Assembly (NCBI GenBank): GCA_958510825.1
Contig: OY294044.1
Span: 81,514,895-81,578,894, forward strand
Reading direction: 5' to 3'
DNA: 64,000 nucleotides
DNA from: Brachypterus glaber
Taxonomy: Eukaryota; Arthropoda; Insecta; Coleoptera; Kateretidae
The notes under the pieces are model-generated. The model had not been told where the DNA came from. It saw nothing but the letters and a program-made list of their open reading frames with translations, and searched no databases. Numbering within the stretch: the first letter of the stretch is position 1; the number at the start of each line of letters is the position of its first letter. Positions 11,037-22,605 of the stretch are shown piece by piece. The position numbers and the translations under genes were made by a program.

Positions 11037-11250
11037 TAGAGTCAGCGCGCTAAAAGAATGGGACAGTGATGTCATTAAACACGGGGTGCGCAGTAAGTCA
11101 TGGATTGTTTACATACATGCCCCTTAGTAACTGCGCGATTTGCTTGAGAACAGTCGCTTGTTGGAACAAAACCGATCACTCCGCTGTTGTGCGCAGCGTC
11201 GTCATTAATTTTATGACGTCACTGTCTCATTTTTATAGCGCGCCGAAACT
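11037..11250. mobile_element. MITE with exact 8-bp target duplication
   Basis: ACTAGGTA occurs at 11029-11036 and again at 11251-11258, directly flanking a 214-bp unit. Its ends are imperfect inverted repeats of about 40 bp (GTCAGCGCGCTAAAAGAATG on the left; the complement of the right end reads GGCGCGCTATAAAAATGAGA). An 8-bp duplication fits hAT or P-type transposases. A 243-base open frame across it is incidental. Confidence 0.8.
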
Positions 11251-11310
11251 ACTAGGTACTACTTATTTATTTGTAAATATTTTATTGACAAGCTTATACT
11301 CATGTTAATA

Positions 11311-11440
11311 AATGGGAAAAACTACAAGCCCAGTGTGCAGGAGATGTGGGAAAGGTGAGGAAGAACCCTACCACCTCATATGTGAATATCCATCGCTGAT
11401 AAGAACTTGGAAAAAAACTCACTGAAACCGAACGAGATCA
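11311..11440 (+). pseudogene. Non-LTR retrotransposon ORF2 C-terminal fragment
   Basis: Frame reading gives SPVCRRCGKGEEEPYHLICE then YPSLIRTW. This is the CX2C..H..C cluster at the end of Jockey/I-type ORF2 proteins downstream of RNase H. The frame is soon lost and nothing else of the element is visible, so this is a relic. Confidence 0.6.
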
Positions 11441-11514
11441 TAAACACTTCCCTAAAACCGTTAGGACTATAAAAGAAACAGGGATAATATTAGAAGGATA
11501 ATTATACTTATTAT

Positions 11515-11811
11515 GGGAGGATTGGTGTAGTGGTCTACCACGTCTGTACATGACAAGTCTACTACAACTAGCGTGAGTTCGATTCTCACTGGCGCCGATT
11601 TGCCTTTTTCAGTTAATTAATAATTATTAATAATTATAATAATTATAATTGAAATTTGGCGAAGGTGTAAGTGAAGCGGACACTCCCTATAAAAACTGGT
11701 TCAAAAGTTAGTATAAGCCGGTGGTTCCCTCTACTACTAGCCCACACAAGTCCTGGACTTAGGGGATGCTTAATTAAGTAGAATAGTACGAGGTTAAAAC
11801 AAACAAACAAT
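11515..11811 (+). mobile_element. tRNA-derived SINE, copy 1
   Basis: The head (11515-11600) has a D-arm-like GGTGTAGTGGTCTACC and a B-box GAGTTCGATTC. It is followed by the body, which starts CTGGCGCCGATTTGCC and includes CCCTCTACTACTAGCCCACA. The same body occurs at 21601-21849 (reverse) and 37528-37804. The tail is AACAAACAAACA. RNA polymerase III transcription and borrowed LINE machinery are inferred from the SINE class. Confidence 0.9.
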
Positions 11812-12460
11812 ATTATAATATTTGTATTATAATAAAAAGGTTCCTAGCAATCAGGTGTTTAGAGCCATGAACCCCGGATTGAGAAAAATAAACCAAATTA
11901 AACTAAATGACCCTAAGGATGGAAATAAACTATTCTGTTTTATTCGAATATTTGGAATATCCTAAAACATGATATTATCATCAGGGCCTTAACCATAAAA
12001 AAATCAGGAGGGCTCAGCCCCCAGGGTGGTACGGAATAAGCGCCTTCGCCATTTTTTTTAAATTTGCAATATTTTAATGTTTTTTTAAATTTTAACCAGT
12101 TTCGTTTTTTCCAAATGTTTTTAATTAGGTATCAGATATCTAAGATATTTATTTAATTTGCAGCTACAAATTATTTTGTAAAATATATTAATTGATATTG
12201 TGACACATTACTGGTAATCGTGTTTAGCACCATGACTGTAAGTATGAGACTTTTTATTATTATCGGTAATTATGTTAGAGCTGCAGGAAAAAACTTTTAT
12301 AAACCATTAAAAAAAATTATTTATAAATTATTTTAAATACAAGTTTTCCATAGAATTGGATTTGGTTTCTATTTTCAGCGCCATAGGGAATTTTTTTAGA
12401 AATGTAAATACCTTAAAATTATCCAAACCATAACAAATTAATATACATATATCTGTATAT
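11812..12460. other. Unannotated AT-rich stretch with degenerate repeat phrases
   Basis: Phrases such as CAGCGCC.YAGGGAA recur loosely at 12380, 12752 and 12955, suggesting an old degenerate tandem array reaching to about 13000. GCGCCTTCGCCATTTTTTTT at 12039 has an inverted partner near 54398. No gene was seen. Confidence 0.3.
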
Positions 12461-12461
12461 A

Positions 12462-12701
12462 CAGTGCGGTCCAAAAGGAGAATGGAAATTTTATAAGCTT
12501 TAAAATGATGTATTACACGACCCCCCCTTCCATTTAAAAAAATGTGCCCCCATGCCCCCTGCCCACATTTTAAGAGCTGAAAGTATTAAATATATGCTAA
12601 AAGATAGTTTAAGTTGTCTTATTTAAAAGTTCCAAATTTGAAGTCGATATCTCAACTGGTTCAAAAGTTAAGAGGGGGGGGGTGACTTTTGGACCGCTCT
12701 G
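12462..12701. mobile_element. TA-flanked Tc1/mariner-type MITE (family R2), short copy
   Basis: It begins CAGTGCGGTCCAAAAG and ends with the complement of CAGAGCGGTCCAAAAG, with TA on each side. It keeps only the outer parts of the longer copy at 17202-17869. The TA duplication and CAGTG..GTCCAAAAGT ends are typical of Tc1/mariner elements. Confidence 0.8.
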
Positions 12702-13079
12702 TATATATTATTTATACGCGTGTAACTTTAAATGGCTGGCAACCTAGTTTAGCGCCGCAGGCAATGTGTTTTAGAAATTTCAAGGTTACGCATTTTTTAA
12801 ACAGCCCAGAATTTAGAAAGCTAATTATTTTATAAAACACCCTTTATAAGCAAATTATTTTAATTACAATTTTCTCATACATTTGATTTTGGCTAAAGAT
12901 TTTGGCTGGCGCAGGGGCTCGCTTGGTTATTGTGATTACAACATATATAATCTACAGCGCGGCAGGCAAAAAATACTAATCTGAAGGTTAAAATAACTTT
13001 AGAATCCGTTTTAATTTTATTTTTACTTGCTTGAATGTCTGACCTCTAGATTTTTAATTTAAATAAAAATTTGAGTAAC

Positions 13080-13480
13080 TATTAAAAAAACACCAGTACT
13101 TCACAGAAAAATATATACCTTAGCTGCAGTTTTGCTATAATTCTCGAATTTGTCAACCTTGATTATTAATTCAAGTTTACCTTGGTCTCTTTCGTTTGTT
13201 TTCTTAGACTAAACTTTGACAGTTAAAATAAGTTAAGTTGTGTTCATTTAAATTCTTGTTATCTCATCAAAACTATTTATAATTTAGGATTATCCTAGAC
13301 TGTCCCAGGCCCATGCGCAGGATTTGTTTAAGAGGGGGGGAGGTTATCAAATTTTATAAAAAAAGAAAGGAGCTATACAAAGAAAACTATCAACAAATAA
13401 ATGTACATAATAAGGTAAAAAAGTGGAAAAAATATATATAAAATGTTAAATATTTTGAAAAGAGTAGGAAGGAAATCAAA
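13080..13480 (+). repeat. Dispersed repeat R10, copy 1
   Basis: Shares GACTAAACTTTGACAGTT, TTCATTTAAATTCTTGTTAT and TATTTTGAAAA blocks in the same order with 16840-17120. Coding potential is absent. R2 elements lie close to both R10 copies, so they may once have been inserted in the same larger repeat. Confidence 0.65.
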
Positions 13481-14069
13481 ACGTGTTAGTGTCAGATACA
13501 ACCTATTCACATAATTTCTTACAGAAGTGATAACTTACTCATTCTGTTCATAAATCTTGCAATATACAAGTAGTAGATAAACATTTCTACGTTTTTACAA
13601 CAAAACCTCATAAAACCCTCTTTTCCCCATACAAAAAAGTTTACTTAATTTTATATAACTGCATGTGCGCTGTATAGTTTCTTTGTGACCGCTTAATGGT
13701 AATTGGCAACGCGAAAAGGAATTTTGAGATTTTTTTCATGAAGATCTCTCTCACAGGTGGTCACTACTTAACATGCTGTCTAATAGGCACCCTACTTGCC
13801 TCGGGCTACTCCGACTTTTTGCCCAGACCCGCGCTTTATTTTGACGGTTTTATTATGTTTTTTTTTTTTGTCTTTTTATTTCCCATTGTGTATGCAATGG
13901 GTATTATTAAAATCAGTTAATAACTTTGTTTTTTCATGATACCGAAACCAGAATCGTACTCAAAATAAACGGTATACACCTCCCCTGAACAAAACTTAAA
14001 TTGAAAAATACTACACTGATAGAAAAATCTAAAAATAGTACAACCAAACGTATTGTAAGAACTTTAAGG
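13481..14069. other. AT-rich stretch, nothing recognised
   Basis: The open frame at 13696-13920 has a hydrophobic stretch in translation but no family resemblance, and I do not call it a gene. Confidence 0.4.
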
Positions 14070-15252
14070 TATACGCGGTGTATTTGAAATAGCGTAGGAA
14101 ATTTTAACAGGTGATTCTACATGATAAAATATGACAAAAAGTTCCTATAAATATATGTCTAAAAATGCGTCATAAAGGAGCAACGCTCCTTTGAAAGTGG
14201 CTAAAAAAATCGGTTTTTATTTAATAACTCAGGAACCCTTTGAGATATATCAACGAGGTCTTGCACGTCAACTAATCCTACCAAGGCCCGTTTTTTTGTG
14301 TTATTTTCATGTACTTATTTCAACCAGGGGTGTGCGAAACGGGGGAGGCTTATCAGTTTTTTGTCCCAAACTTTTTTCTGTGTAACTTTTTTGCAATTTT
14401 ATTTTTGAAATATGATTCCTCAGGTCAAAATACATAAAAAAGGTACTCTTGTTGTAATACTGTAGGGTTAACCGTTTTCGAGAAAAATTAATTTGAAGGT
14501 GAAATTCCACGGTTCGAGGACGAAAAATTAAATACTAAAATGTTGAAAACCTAAATTTTAATTATGTAGGGCGAATGTACATTAAAACTAAGAAAAAAGC
14601 CTCATATACAGGTACTTCCAAAAATCAATCCTAATGGAGCTATGGTCTCCTAAATATGCACCATTTTTAAAGGGCTATGGTAGCTTTAAAAGCGTTTTTT
14701 CGACCTACATGTATGGAAACTTTTTTTCTTAGTTTTTGATGTATAATAACATTGCATCATTAAAATTTTGGTTTTCGACATTTTAGTATTTAATTTTTCG
14801 TCCTCGAACCGTGAAATTTCACCTTCAAATGAACTTTTCTCGAAAACGGTTAATCCTACAGTATTACAACAAGAGTACCTTTTTTATCCATTTTGACCTG
14901 AGGAATCATATTTCAAAAATAAAATTGCAAAAAAGTTACAAAGAAAAAAGTTTGGGACAAAAAACTGATAAGGCCCCCCCGTTTCGCACACCCCTGGTTT
15001 AAATAAGTACGTGAAAATGACATACAAAGATGGGCCTTATTAGGAATGATTCACGTGCAAAACCTCGTTAATATATCTCAAAGGGTTCCTGAGTTATTAA
15101 ATAAAAACCGATTTTTTTTAGCCACTTTCAAAGGGGCGTAGCTCCCTTATGACGCATTTTTAGACATATGTTTATAGGAACTTTTTGTCATATTTTATCA
15201 TGTAGAATCACCTGTTAAAATTTCCTACGCTATTTCAAATACACCCTGTATA
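14070..15252. mobile_element. Large foldback element (about 1.2 kb) with arms of about 530 bp
   Basis: Left (14070-14600) and right (14700-15252) arms are reverse complements along nearly their whole length, for example TATTTGAAATAGCGTAGGAA on the left and its complement at 15219-15238. The centre (about 14600-14700) is unpaired. The right end reads TACAGGGTGTATTTGAAA on the complement, with TA at both borders. No transposase is present, so it needs proteins in trans. Open frames on both strands mirror each other. Confidence 0.85.
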
Positions 15253-16361
15253 ATACCATTTTTACGATTATTCTAAAACATTATAACGTTATATTAAATA
15301 CACTATTAAAATTATAGATTCATATTATTCAATAATACAACAACGTTGTTGTCACTATAATAGTTTTTTGATTAAGGATGATTAATAATAATGGCGACAA
15401 TAAGCTAATTCTAATAAATGTTTTACCAAAATATTGAAAGTAGGCAGTTTGAGATAAAAATTTTATGTGCATAAGTACGATAAGCATGTACATGTTCATG
15501 TAATTACATGTGATATGTAGTTTCTATGTGCACATAAATGAATTTTAAAAACATTACACCAAATTTTGAAACTCAGTAGAGAGCACAGGTTCAGCTAGCC
15601 AGCTGAATTGCCTGCGTTTTGAAGAGAGGATCGTGACTTAGTAAGGAGCGGCAATCCGACCTTGAGGATTTGCAAGCCCAGCCCTGCTCCCTCTCTGCAC
15701 GATAAAGAAAAAACTCATCTCCTAGCAGTTCGTAGTTGTAAATTAAACAACTACACTCATTTGAAAATACCGAACACTTCTACTTTTTTGTTCTTGTATT
15801 CTATGAAATATATAGTGGTTGGCGCATATACAACTTTATTGTTGTATACTATAACCTAATTAGGTTATTAATTACGCTATTGTTCCATCAGTGTAGCTCT
15901 TAAGAAATTTTTGTTTAAATTTATTTAACAGTTTTAATAATTTTTATTAAAATTTATTAAAAGATCTTGATGAAATTTTTTGTATGATTAAATTATTAAG
16001 GTTTAATGCTAATAAAAATCAATGTTTATGCTTATTATTGTTGAAATATATTTCAGTAAGTACCGTTTTATTATAATAAATTCCTAGGTATGGCCAATAC
16101 AATATTAATAGTTACAATAATATTCAAGATGTAAAGTCATTACATTGTTTTAATTTTTAAAGTATACTCTTGAAAGACAACAAGTTTTCAGTTATTTTTG
16201 ATTTGGTTTGGAAACGTCGCAAATTCAAGAAAGATACTTTCCCACAAGTTAGGTTCACAATTTTTCCTACGACCCCAACAAAGATAAAATTATTTAAAAT
16301 AAATATTATTTTTGTAAATAAAAATAATTATAATTATCAATATTTAAAATTATCAGATTAA
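15253..16361. other. Mostly AT-rich sequence with one GC-richer patch
   Basis: A GC-richer patch at 15580-15710 contains the palindrome TTCAGCTAGCCAGCTGAA and a short open frame (15662-15859) that I do not recognise. The rest has no visible feature. Confidence 0.4.
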
Positions 16362-16365
16362 TTAA

Positions 16366-16813
16366 CATGTTCCCTGCCAGGTCGAAAGGTATTCTATCCT
16401 ATCACGCCGCGTTGGTCATTATGACCGAAAAAAAAATTATTACATTAAAATCATAGTAGCTTTGCCTGAGAAATTTTTATCGAGTAAAAAATGAAGTCTT
16501 AAATTACTAAAACTAAAAATTGCGTCGTATCTATAACAGCTCCTAGAGCGTCGATCACAAGCTCAACGATGTCATGCATAAAGCCTGGTAAGCAAAAGGT
16601 ACACAATTTTGTTTTTTAAATTTATTTTTTTTTATTTCTTTGTTTCGGTAGTTTTGACCGAAATCTAAAATATTGAAAAATATTCATTTTTAAAGTTGTA
16701 AAAGTCCAAAACTCAAAAACGTTATTATATTGGCCCATTGCATCGTTAAGGAAAAGAAAAAAGTTTTGGCGCAGTGCAACCAATCGGCCCACTACAGGCT
16801 GGCAGGGAACGTG
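16366..16813. mobile_element. piggyBac-type MITE flanked by TTAA
   Basis: TTAA stands at 16362-16365 and 16814-16817. Between them the ends are inverted repeats CATGTTCCCTGCCAG and the complement of CACGTTCCCTGCCAG. TTAA targeting and C-A-Y-G-T-T ends fit the piggyBac superfamily. Subterminal GACCGAAA blocks recur near both ends. There is no transposase in the 448 bp. Confidence 0.8.
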
Positions 16814-16839
16814 TTAAAATAAGGTTACCAGAACGATTT

Positions 16840-17120
16840 TTCACAACAAAAAAAATAATCTAACTGCAGTTTTTAAAATTGTGGAACTTGTATGCGTCAA
16901 CCTTGATAAATCAGTTTACCTTGGTCTTTTTCACTTGTTTTATTAGACTAAACTTTGACAGTTCAAAATAGTTAGATTTTGTTCATTTAAATTCTTGTTA
17001 TCTCATCAAAATGTAGAAAAAACTAATAAAAAAGTGGAAAAAAATATATTCAGATACATAATAACAATAATGGAAAAACTTCTAATAAAATGGTAAATAT
17101 TTTGAAAAAAACATCACTGT
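16840..17120 (+). repeat. Dispersed repeat R10, copy 2
   Basis: Matches 13080-13480 in blocks, including GACTAAACTTTGACAGTT and TTCTTGTTATCTCATCAAAA. It lies directly after the piggyBac-type MITE and before R2 copy 2. Confidence 0.65.
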
Positions 17121-17201
17121 AAAAACTGATAGTAAATCTAAAGCAGTTATCCTTGTGAGGAAATACAGAATTATACTATCTCATATAAGCAAATTTACAT
17201 A

Positions 17202-17869
17202 CAGTGCGGTCCAAAAGTCACCCCCCCCCCCCCTCTTAACTTTTGAACGAGTTGAGATAATGATTTCAAATTTAGAACTCTTAAATAAGAGAACTTAAAC
17301 TATCTTTAAGCATATATTTGATACTTTTATCTCTTAAAATGTGGGCAGGGGGGCATGGGGGGAATTTTTTTTAAATGGAAAGGGGGGTCGTGTGATACAT
17401 CATTTTAAAGCCTTTAAATTTCTCTATATAACCATATATTTTTAAATTTTTTAAACATGTTTTTTAAGGTTTTGATTTTTCCGTTTTTTGTGCTAAAAAA
17501 ATAAATTTTTAAGTTTTTTTTTGTTAATTTTTATTTATGTCAACTAAAATTATTTGAAAAGTGTAATTTACTTTTTTTCATTATGAAATTAGGCATTTTT
17601 AAAAAATTGTTTGGATTTTTTAGAGAAATTTTGACAAAAATACCCATTTTCAACCATTTTTAAAAGCTTTAAAATGATGTATCACACGACCCACTTTTCC
17701 ATTTAAAAAAATGTCACCCCATGCCCCCCTGTCCACATTTTAAGAGCTAAAAGTATCAAATATATGCTTAAAGATAGTTTAAGTTGTCTTATTTAAGAGT
17801 TCTAAATTTAAAGTCGATATCTAAACTCGTTCAAAAGTTAAGAGGGGGGGTGGCTTTTGGACCGCTCTG
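17202..17869. mobile_element. TA-flanked Tc1/mariner-type foldback (family R2), full copy
   Basis: Both ends carry CAGTGCGGTCCAAAAGTCA or CAGAGCGGTCCAAAAGCCA in inverted orientation, next to TA. Inverted arms of about 200 bp include a long C run on the left (17219-17233) and a G run on the right. Inside are blocks such as CATTTTAAAGC and GGGTCGTGTGATACATCA. There is no open frame for a transposase. Confidence 0.85.
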
Positions 17870-17870
17870 T

Positions 17871-18529
17871 ATAAACTATAATAATGCCAAATCTTTCATG
17901 TTATTTGTAAATTTTAAGTTAAACCACAGCTTAGGTTGTAATATCCATTGAAAAATACAGGAAGTGCTTGTAAAAATAGGACGAATTCACAGTAACATTA
18001 AAAACACAGAACCAATAACTGTTCTGTTCAATTATTCAATTATTGCAAAAAAGCTGTAAAACCACGACGGTAATAAAGTCAAACGCTTTAAATTTACAGA
18101 AGTCCGGTAAATTAAATAAGTTTGACTGTAATATTTATTACAGTTTACAGTGACTATAATGAAAAATTAAGGTATTTTTACAATAGCTATTTAAAAATAC
18201 AGTTAGGCTTTAAATTTACTATAACAATTGCTGGCAATAAATCGCTTACAATAATTGCGGGATAACTGCTTGAACTGTTTACAGTGCATAATAGCTTTTC
18301 CTTTTTCACACATGCATGAAATTATTTCGCACGCTTATTAAATATAAGCCTTTCTATGTAGATCGTGTGAAATTTGTCGTTTTCATAGGTAGCCATAGGA
18401 AAAAAAATATACGTTAGAATACGAAGAGTTGGAAAACTACAAGATGCAAATGAATCTAAATTACCATAAGAATCCCAATTATTTAATATCAGTATTGCCT
18501 GTAACGATTTGTTTTTGGGTAACACACAT
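17871..18529. other. AT-rich stretch, nothing recognised
   Basis: No repeat partner or credible open frame was found; the minus-strand frame at 18322-18525 resembles nothing known to me. Confidence 0.4.
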
Positions 18530-19240
18530 TATTATACTCCTTACAGACCGTAAGCGCTAGAAGAGTATTATACGGTAGTTTTGAATATTCAAAAATCTCC
18601 AATAAACATCCAATAAACATCCTAGACAAAAAAAGTATATCAGGGACAAATGAGAAACTTTTTTTTCTTATATGCGTGTGTTCTTCCTTCCGATGTCATC
18701 TTTTTTGTAAACACGAAAACTCAAGAACAAATTATCTATCGACTTAAAATATTCAGGAAAAATCAAGTTCTGTGAGGGCATGACTTTGACGGAAAGATCC
18801 CTATTGTTTTTAAAAAAAGTAATAGGAGGGTAAACCTTTAAAATTTTTTTAAAAAAGTTGAAGGAAAAGTCGGATCGACATATTTTTTTAAAGAAAAAAT
18901 TATTTCAATCATACCGCTTAAAAAAAATACCCTAAAGAAAAATTTAATTGGGGGCGCAACTTTTACTACAAACTATATGAAACTAGAGACACCGGTGATG
19001 CAGATAACCCCTCTTTTGCTTCCATACATCCAAAGGTCTCGAGTTGGAATCCCATCCCCATTTGTTTATTTTTTTTTATTTTATCATTTATTTTGCGTTT
19101 TAAGTAGTTTTAACTTGGGTTTAATTGAGTTAATTTGGAAAAACTCAAGATACCATCCACTGTAAAGAGAATATAATGGATGCGTAGCATTACATATCTT
19201 CACGGCTTGTATAAATAATATCACCTACGAAGATATTGTT
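18530..19240 (+). repeat. Dispersed repeat R1, copy 2
   Basis: Shares with copy 1 CGTAAGCGCTAGAAG (18550), AAAGATCCCTATTGTTTTTA (18802) and the end block with GGAATCCCATCCCCA (19045). A core reading CGATGTCATCTTTTTTG..AACACGAAAACTCAAGAAC (18692-18727) also matches 50078-50122 downstream of the TCTG microsatellite. The tRNA-like segment is weaker here. Confidence 0.65.
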
Positions 19241-19553
19241 TCGCATTGGGTCGTGTACAATTTATAACAATAGATTATGAAATTCCTATTTTTTTATTTG
19301 AATAAATAACCATAAATAATGAAAGAATGTTAAATTTTCAAAGGCCTAGCATTCCAATTCCAAAACATAAAAAAATATGTTATGAAAATTACAAAAAAAA
19401 AGAACAGTTTTAGCTTTGAGCTTAGTGGAAGCAAAACATGGTCTATATTTTATGTTTAGGGGGTACAATGGAGGCAGGAAAAGGGGAATATTTTTTTAGA
19501 TGGAAAGGGGGTGATACCTGTATTGTTTACAAACTTAAATTAGAGATTAAATA

Positions 19554-19952
19554 GAGATTTCTCCCGTTAGATTAGACAGGGACAAAAGTTCTACCCAAAA
19601 AGGATAGAAGACATACATACACTCCCACTTCCACCCAACCAAACAAATTCTGTATTTGTTCTTTGTTGAACAAATACAATATTTACTTGGCCGGGCGAAA
19701 AGTGCAACTATATTAAAGAAATTACTGGCGCCATCTAAATTTTAGTAGAATTATCTTATTCTACAGATTCACATTAGCTATGTTCGTTCGTGCCGTTCAC
19801 TGCTACACTTTCCGGCCAACCAAATAAATACTGTATTTGTTGTATGAAAAACAAATACAGTATTTATTTGGTTGGCTGGAAAGTGTAGCACAAATGAGAT
19901 AGAGATAGGGTAGACGTCTTTTGTTTCATAATTCTAGTTGTAGAGAGCTCCA
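19554..19952 (+). repeat. Double-hairpin repeat R3, copy 1
   Basis: This roughly 400-bp unit recurs in inverse orientation at 33951-34350. It holds two related hairpins: one at about 19636-19700 and a near-perfect one at 19801-19890 with 41-base arms. Both use the motif CCAACCAAAYAAATWCTGTA and its complement. No coding capacity was seen. Confidence 0.8.
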
Positions 19953-20069
19953 TTAAGGTGTAATTAATAATTATTAAGCATTATCTCACCCTATCCTTAT
20001 AAAAATTAAATAACTAAAACCTCAAAACTTTCAATCAAAAGTTTTGGGGCGAAAAACCTTTTTACGGTG

Positions 20070-20490
20070 GAGTAACATTTTCAATCGACTACCGCCTATT
20101 TAGGTTAGATAAAGAGAGAAGTTCTACAGAAAGAGATAAAAGTATAATTATTATTGTTTTAAAATAAAATTATGCATATTTTAGGTAAAAATAACATTTT
20201 AGATTATATTTTAAATTACATGAAGGTAAGATATTTGTTTTTTTAAGTAAAAAACTATTTTTTTAAATTTTTACACAGCTATCTGTACAGTAGGTCTAAA
20301 GTTTCCTAGGGGAACTTATGACCTACTCATTAATTTGACAGTCATTGATAATAAATACCCCGTTGTGTGTGAAGATTTTGTACTTGTTTTTTGTGTATAA
20401 TAAGCTTTTATGTATTCTTTAATAATTTTGCATATAATGCACATTATTTGTTGCACTGTGATAAAATCCAAATATAATATTATTAGGGAA
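20070..20490 (+). repeat. Dispersed repeat R7, copy 1
   Basis: Shares ordered blocks with the reverse complement of 55130-55510: AGATAAA.GTATAATTATTAT, TTATGCATATTTTAG, ACAGTAGGTC, CTTATGACCTACT and GAAGATTTTGTACTT. The ends are not defined and there is no open frame. Confidence 0.65.
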
Positions 20491-21164
20491 TTTTCCTTTT
20501 GGGTTGGTATTGAAGACCTAAATTTATGTTGCCTAACGTATTGGACGGCTGTCCATTTATTCTAGCTGTGGAGAACAGAACCTATAAATTATGGGCCATA
20601 ATGATTCTAAACTTTTCACATTTTAAATATCTAAAATATTAGACACATTTTAAAAAATCGAGATATTCTGCATATTTATGTGAATACTTGTAAAACTCTT
20701 TCGAAAAAAAGCCATTTCAATAAATTTACAAATGGAATTATTTATAAAGACAACTGGTATGGCTATTTAAAATAAAATAACAATATTTTAGTTTTAAGTA
20801 TTGTGTAGCTGTTGTACCATATATAGGAAGGAGCAATAAATATTTAATAAATAAAGCTTTGGTATATAATAATAGTAAACAAGTCGTGAATATATGTAAT
20901 GCATCGCACTGCATTATATACTCTTCGTGCAGATTTATAGGTTTCTGTAAGGAGTGTTTTAAAATGCATGTAGATTTCAATTTATTTATTTATCGCCTAG
21001 CATATGCAGACATTATGATATTTATTTTCTAGCGAGTCAATTTTTTTCTAGTCTAAGTAGCGCAAACGTGTATTTTTTGCATTTTTTTAGCAAAAACAAC
21101 TTAATATTTAATATTTCTATATTATATAATAATACATGGGTCAGTCCTGATGAGTTAAAATAAT
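20491..21164. other. AT-rich stretch, nothing recognised
   Basis: Only short frames; the minus-strand frame at 20738-20980 is not credible as a gene. Confidence 0.4.
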
Positions 21165-21590
21165 TTAACTAAAAAAGAAGTCCGGGGATGGGCCTCGAAC
21201 CTAGGACCTCTACACCACGATTCGACTGTTAAAATTTGTTCATTGGGTTATTATGTTCTCGTCAAGTGTGCCCTTTAACTTTTTTGTTTTTAAATGGATT
21301 TTTTTCAAAATTGGAAAGATTGATGAAAAAGTTACGTCAATGAGACTTTTACTTCTAATAATTACGATTTCTTTTAACCCCACAACTTTTTAGTTTTTAG
21401 GGAAATTATTTAAAAAAAAAAATAGGGATCTTCCGCTCATAGAACTTAATTTTTCGAGTCGATCGGATAATTTGTTTTTGAGTTACCGTGCTTACAAAAA
21501 AAACGTATTATACTATTCTAGACCTTACACGCTGTGAATATAACAAGCCGTGAAGATATGTAATATTTCGCATTCTATTACATCACATTA
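21165..21590 (-). repeat. Dispersed repeat R1, copy 3
   Basis: On the minus strand this reads CACAGCGTGTAAGG..CTAGAA, then GGAAGATCCCTATTTTTTT, then TGGTGTAGAGGTCC and TAGGTTCGAGGCCCATCCCC. The last part contains GGTTCGAGGCC, an exact B-box consensus. ACATATCTTCACGGCTTGT occurs at its start here (about 21546-21564) and after the end of copy 2 (about 19192-19210), hinting at a head-to-tail unit. Confidence 0.65.
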
Positions 21591-21600
21591 CATTACATTA

Positions 21601-21849
21601 AATGTTTGTTTAACCCCGTACTATTCTACTTACTTAAGCATCCCCTTAGTCCATGATTTGTGTGGGCTAGTAGTAGAGGGAACCACCGGCTTATACTGAT
21701 TCTCGAACCAGTTTTTATAGGGAGTGTCCGCTTCACTTACGCCTTCGCCAAATTTCAATTATTAATTAACTGAAAAAGACAAATCGGCGCCATGGCTCGC
21801 CAGTGAGAATTGAACTCGATAGTACACTATGGAAGTATAATCCTCGCAG
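21601..21849 (-). mobile_element. tRNA-derived SINE, copy 2, 5'-truncated
   Basis: The body matches copies at 11515 and 37528. The head keeps the B-box region (CGAGTTCAATTCTCAC on the minus strand) but lacks a full A-box half. A tail of ACATT-type repeats lies at about 21577-21604. Confidence 0.88.
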
Positions 21850-22602
21850 TTAAATTTAAAAGTTTTTTTTCCTAGTGAAGTTTTAAGTAAAACTTAATTA
21901 AATTTTTCTTGGATATTTTTAATTTTTCCTACAATATTTTAGTTTTTAATTTCGTACAATTTATTCTTTTAATAAAGGTGTTTTTTCCTAAAATATTTCG
22001 TTGAGAGCACGTTTAGTTCTATTTTTTTTTATTTAGCTTATTTGTTTTAAGAGTTTTTTTAACCTGGTACCATTGATCTTTTTAAGAAAAGTTATTTTTC
22101 CTGAAAAAGTTGGTAGAAAGTTTCCTCCTACTTTTTTCGATTTTGTTAAATATTTAGCCACCATAACTTTCTTATTTTTAGGAGGGTTCTTTTTAATTTA
22201 ACCAATTATGTGACATAATTTTTACTATTTTTAGCCCCCCAAGATCACCGTTTTGTCATTTTTAATTGGAACATTTTATATTGCTATTATATTCGGATAC
22301 CATTTACAATTTATCCAATATTTAATAGACGGTATTACTTTTTGATATTTTTTTATATAACAACATACAAATTATTATAACAAACCATGATTTATTATAA
22401 AAATAATTTTATTACAGTTTATTTTTTCTAAAAACCACAGATAAAAAACTTTGCGCGTATAAAAAGGGTTCCTAATTACGAAAATATTCGATTTTTTTTA
22501 GAGTAGATCTGGATCCCGTTGCTTGTGTTTCTTGTTATTCCTTGACATTCTGTTCTGCAAATAAGAAGTAATTTAATCTTGAATTTTTAAATTCAAAATC
22601 AC
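21850..22602. other. AT-rich stretch, nothing recognised
   Basis: Homopolymer-rich sequence without open frames or repeat partners that I could find. Confidence 0.45.
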
Positions 22603-22605
22603 TAA

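Noticed and set aside
14191..15002. Matching open frames on opposite strands
   Set aside because: They lie in the two arms of the 14070-15252 foldback and mirror each other.
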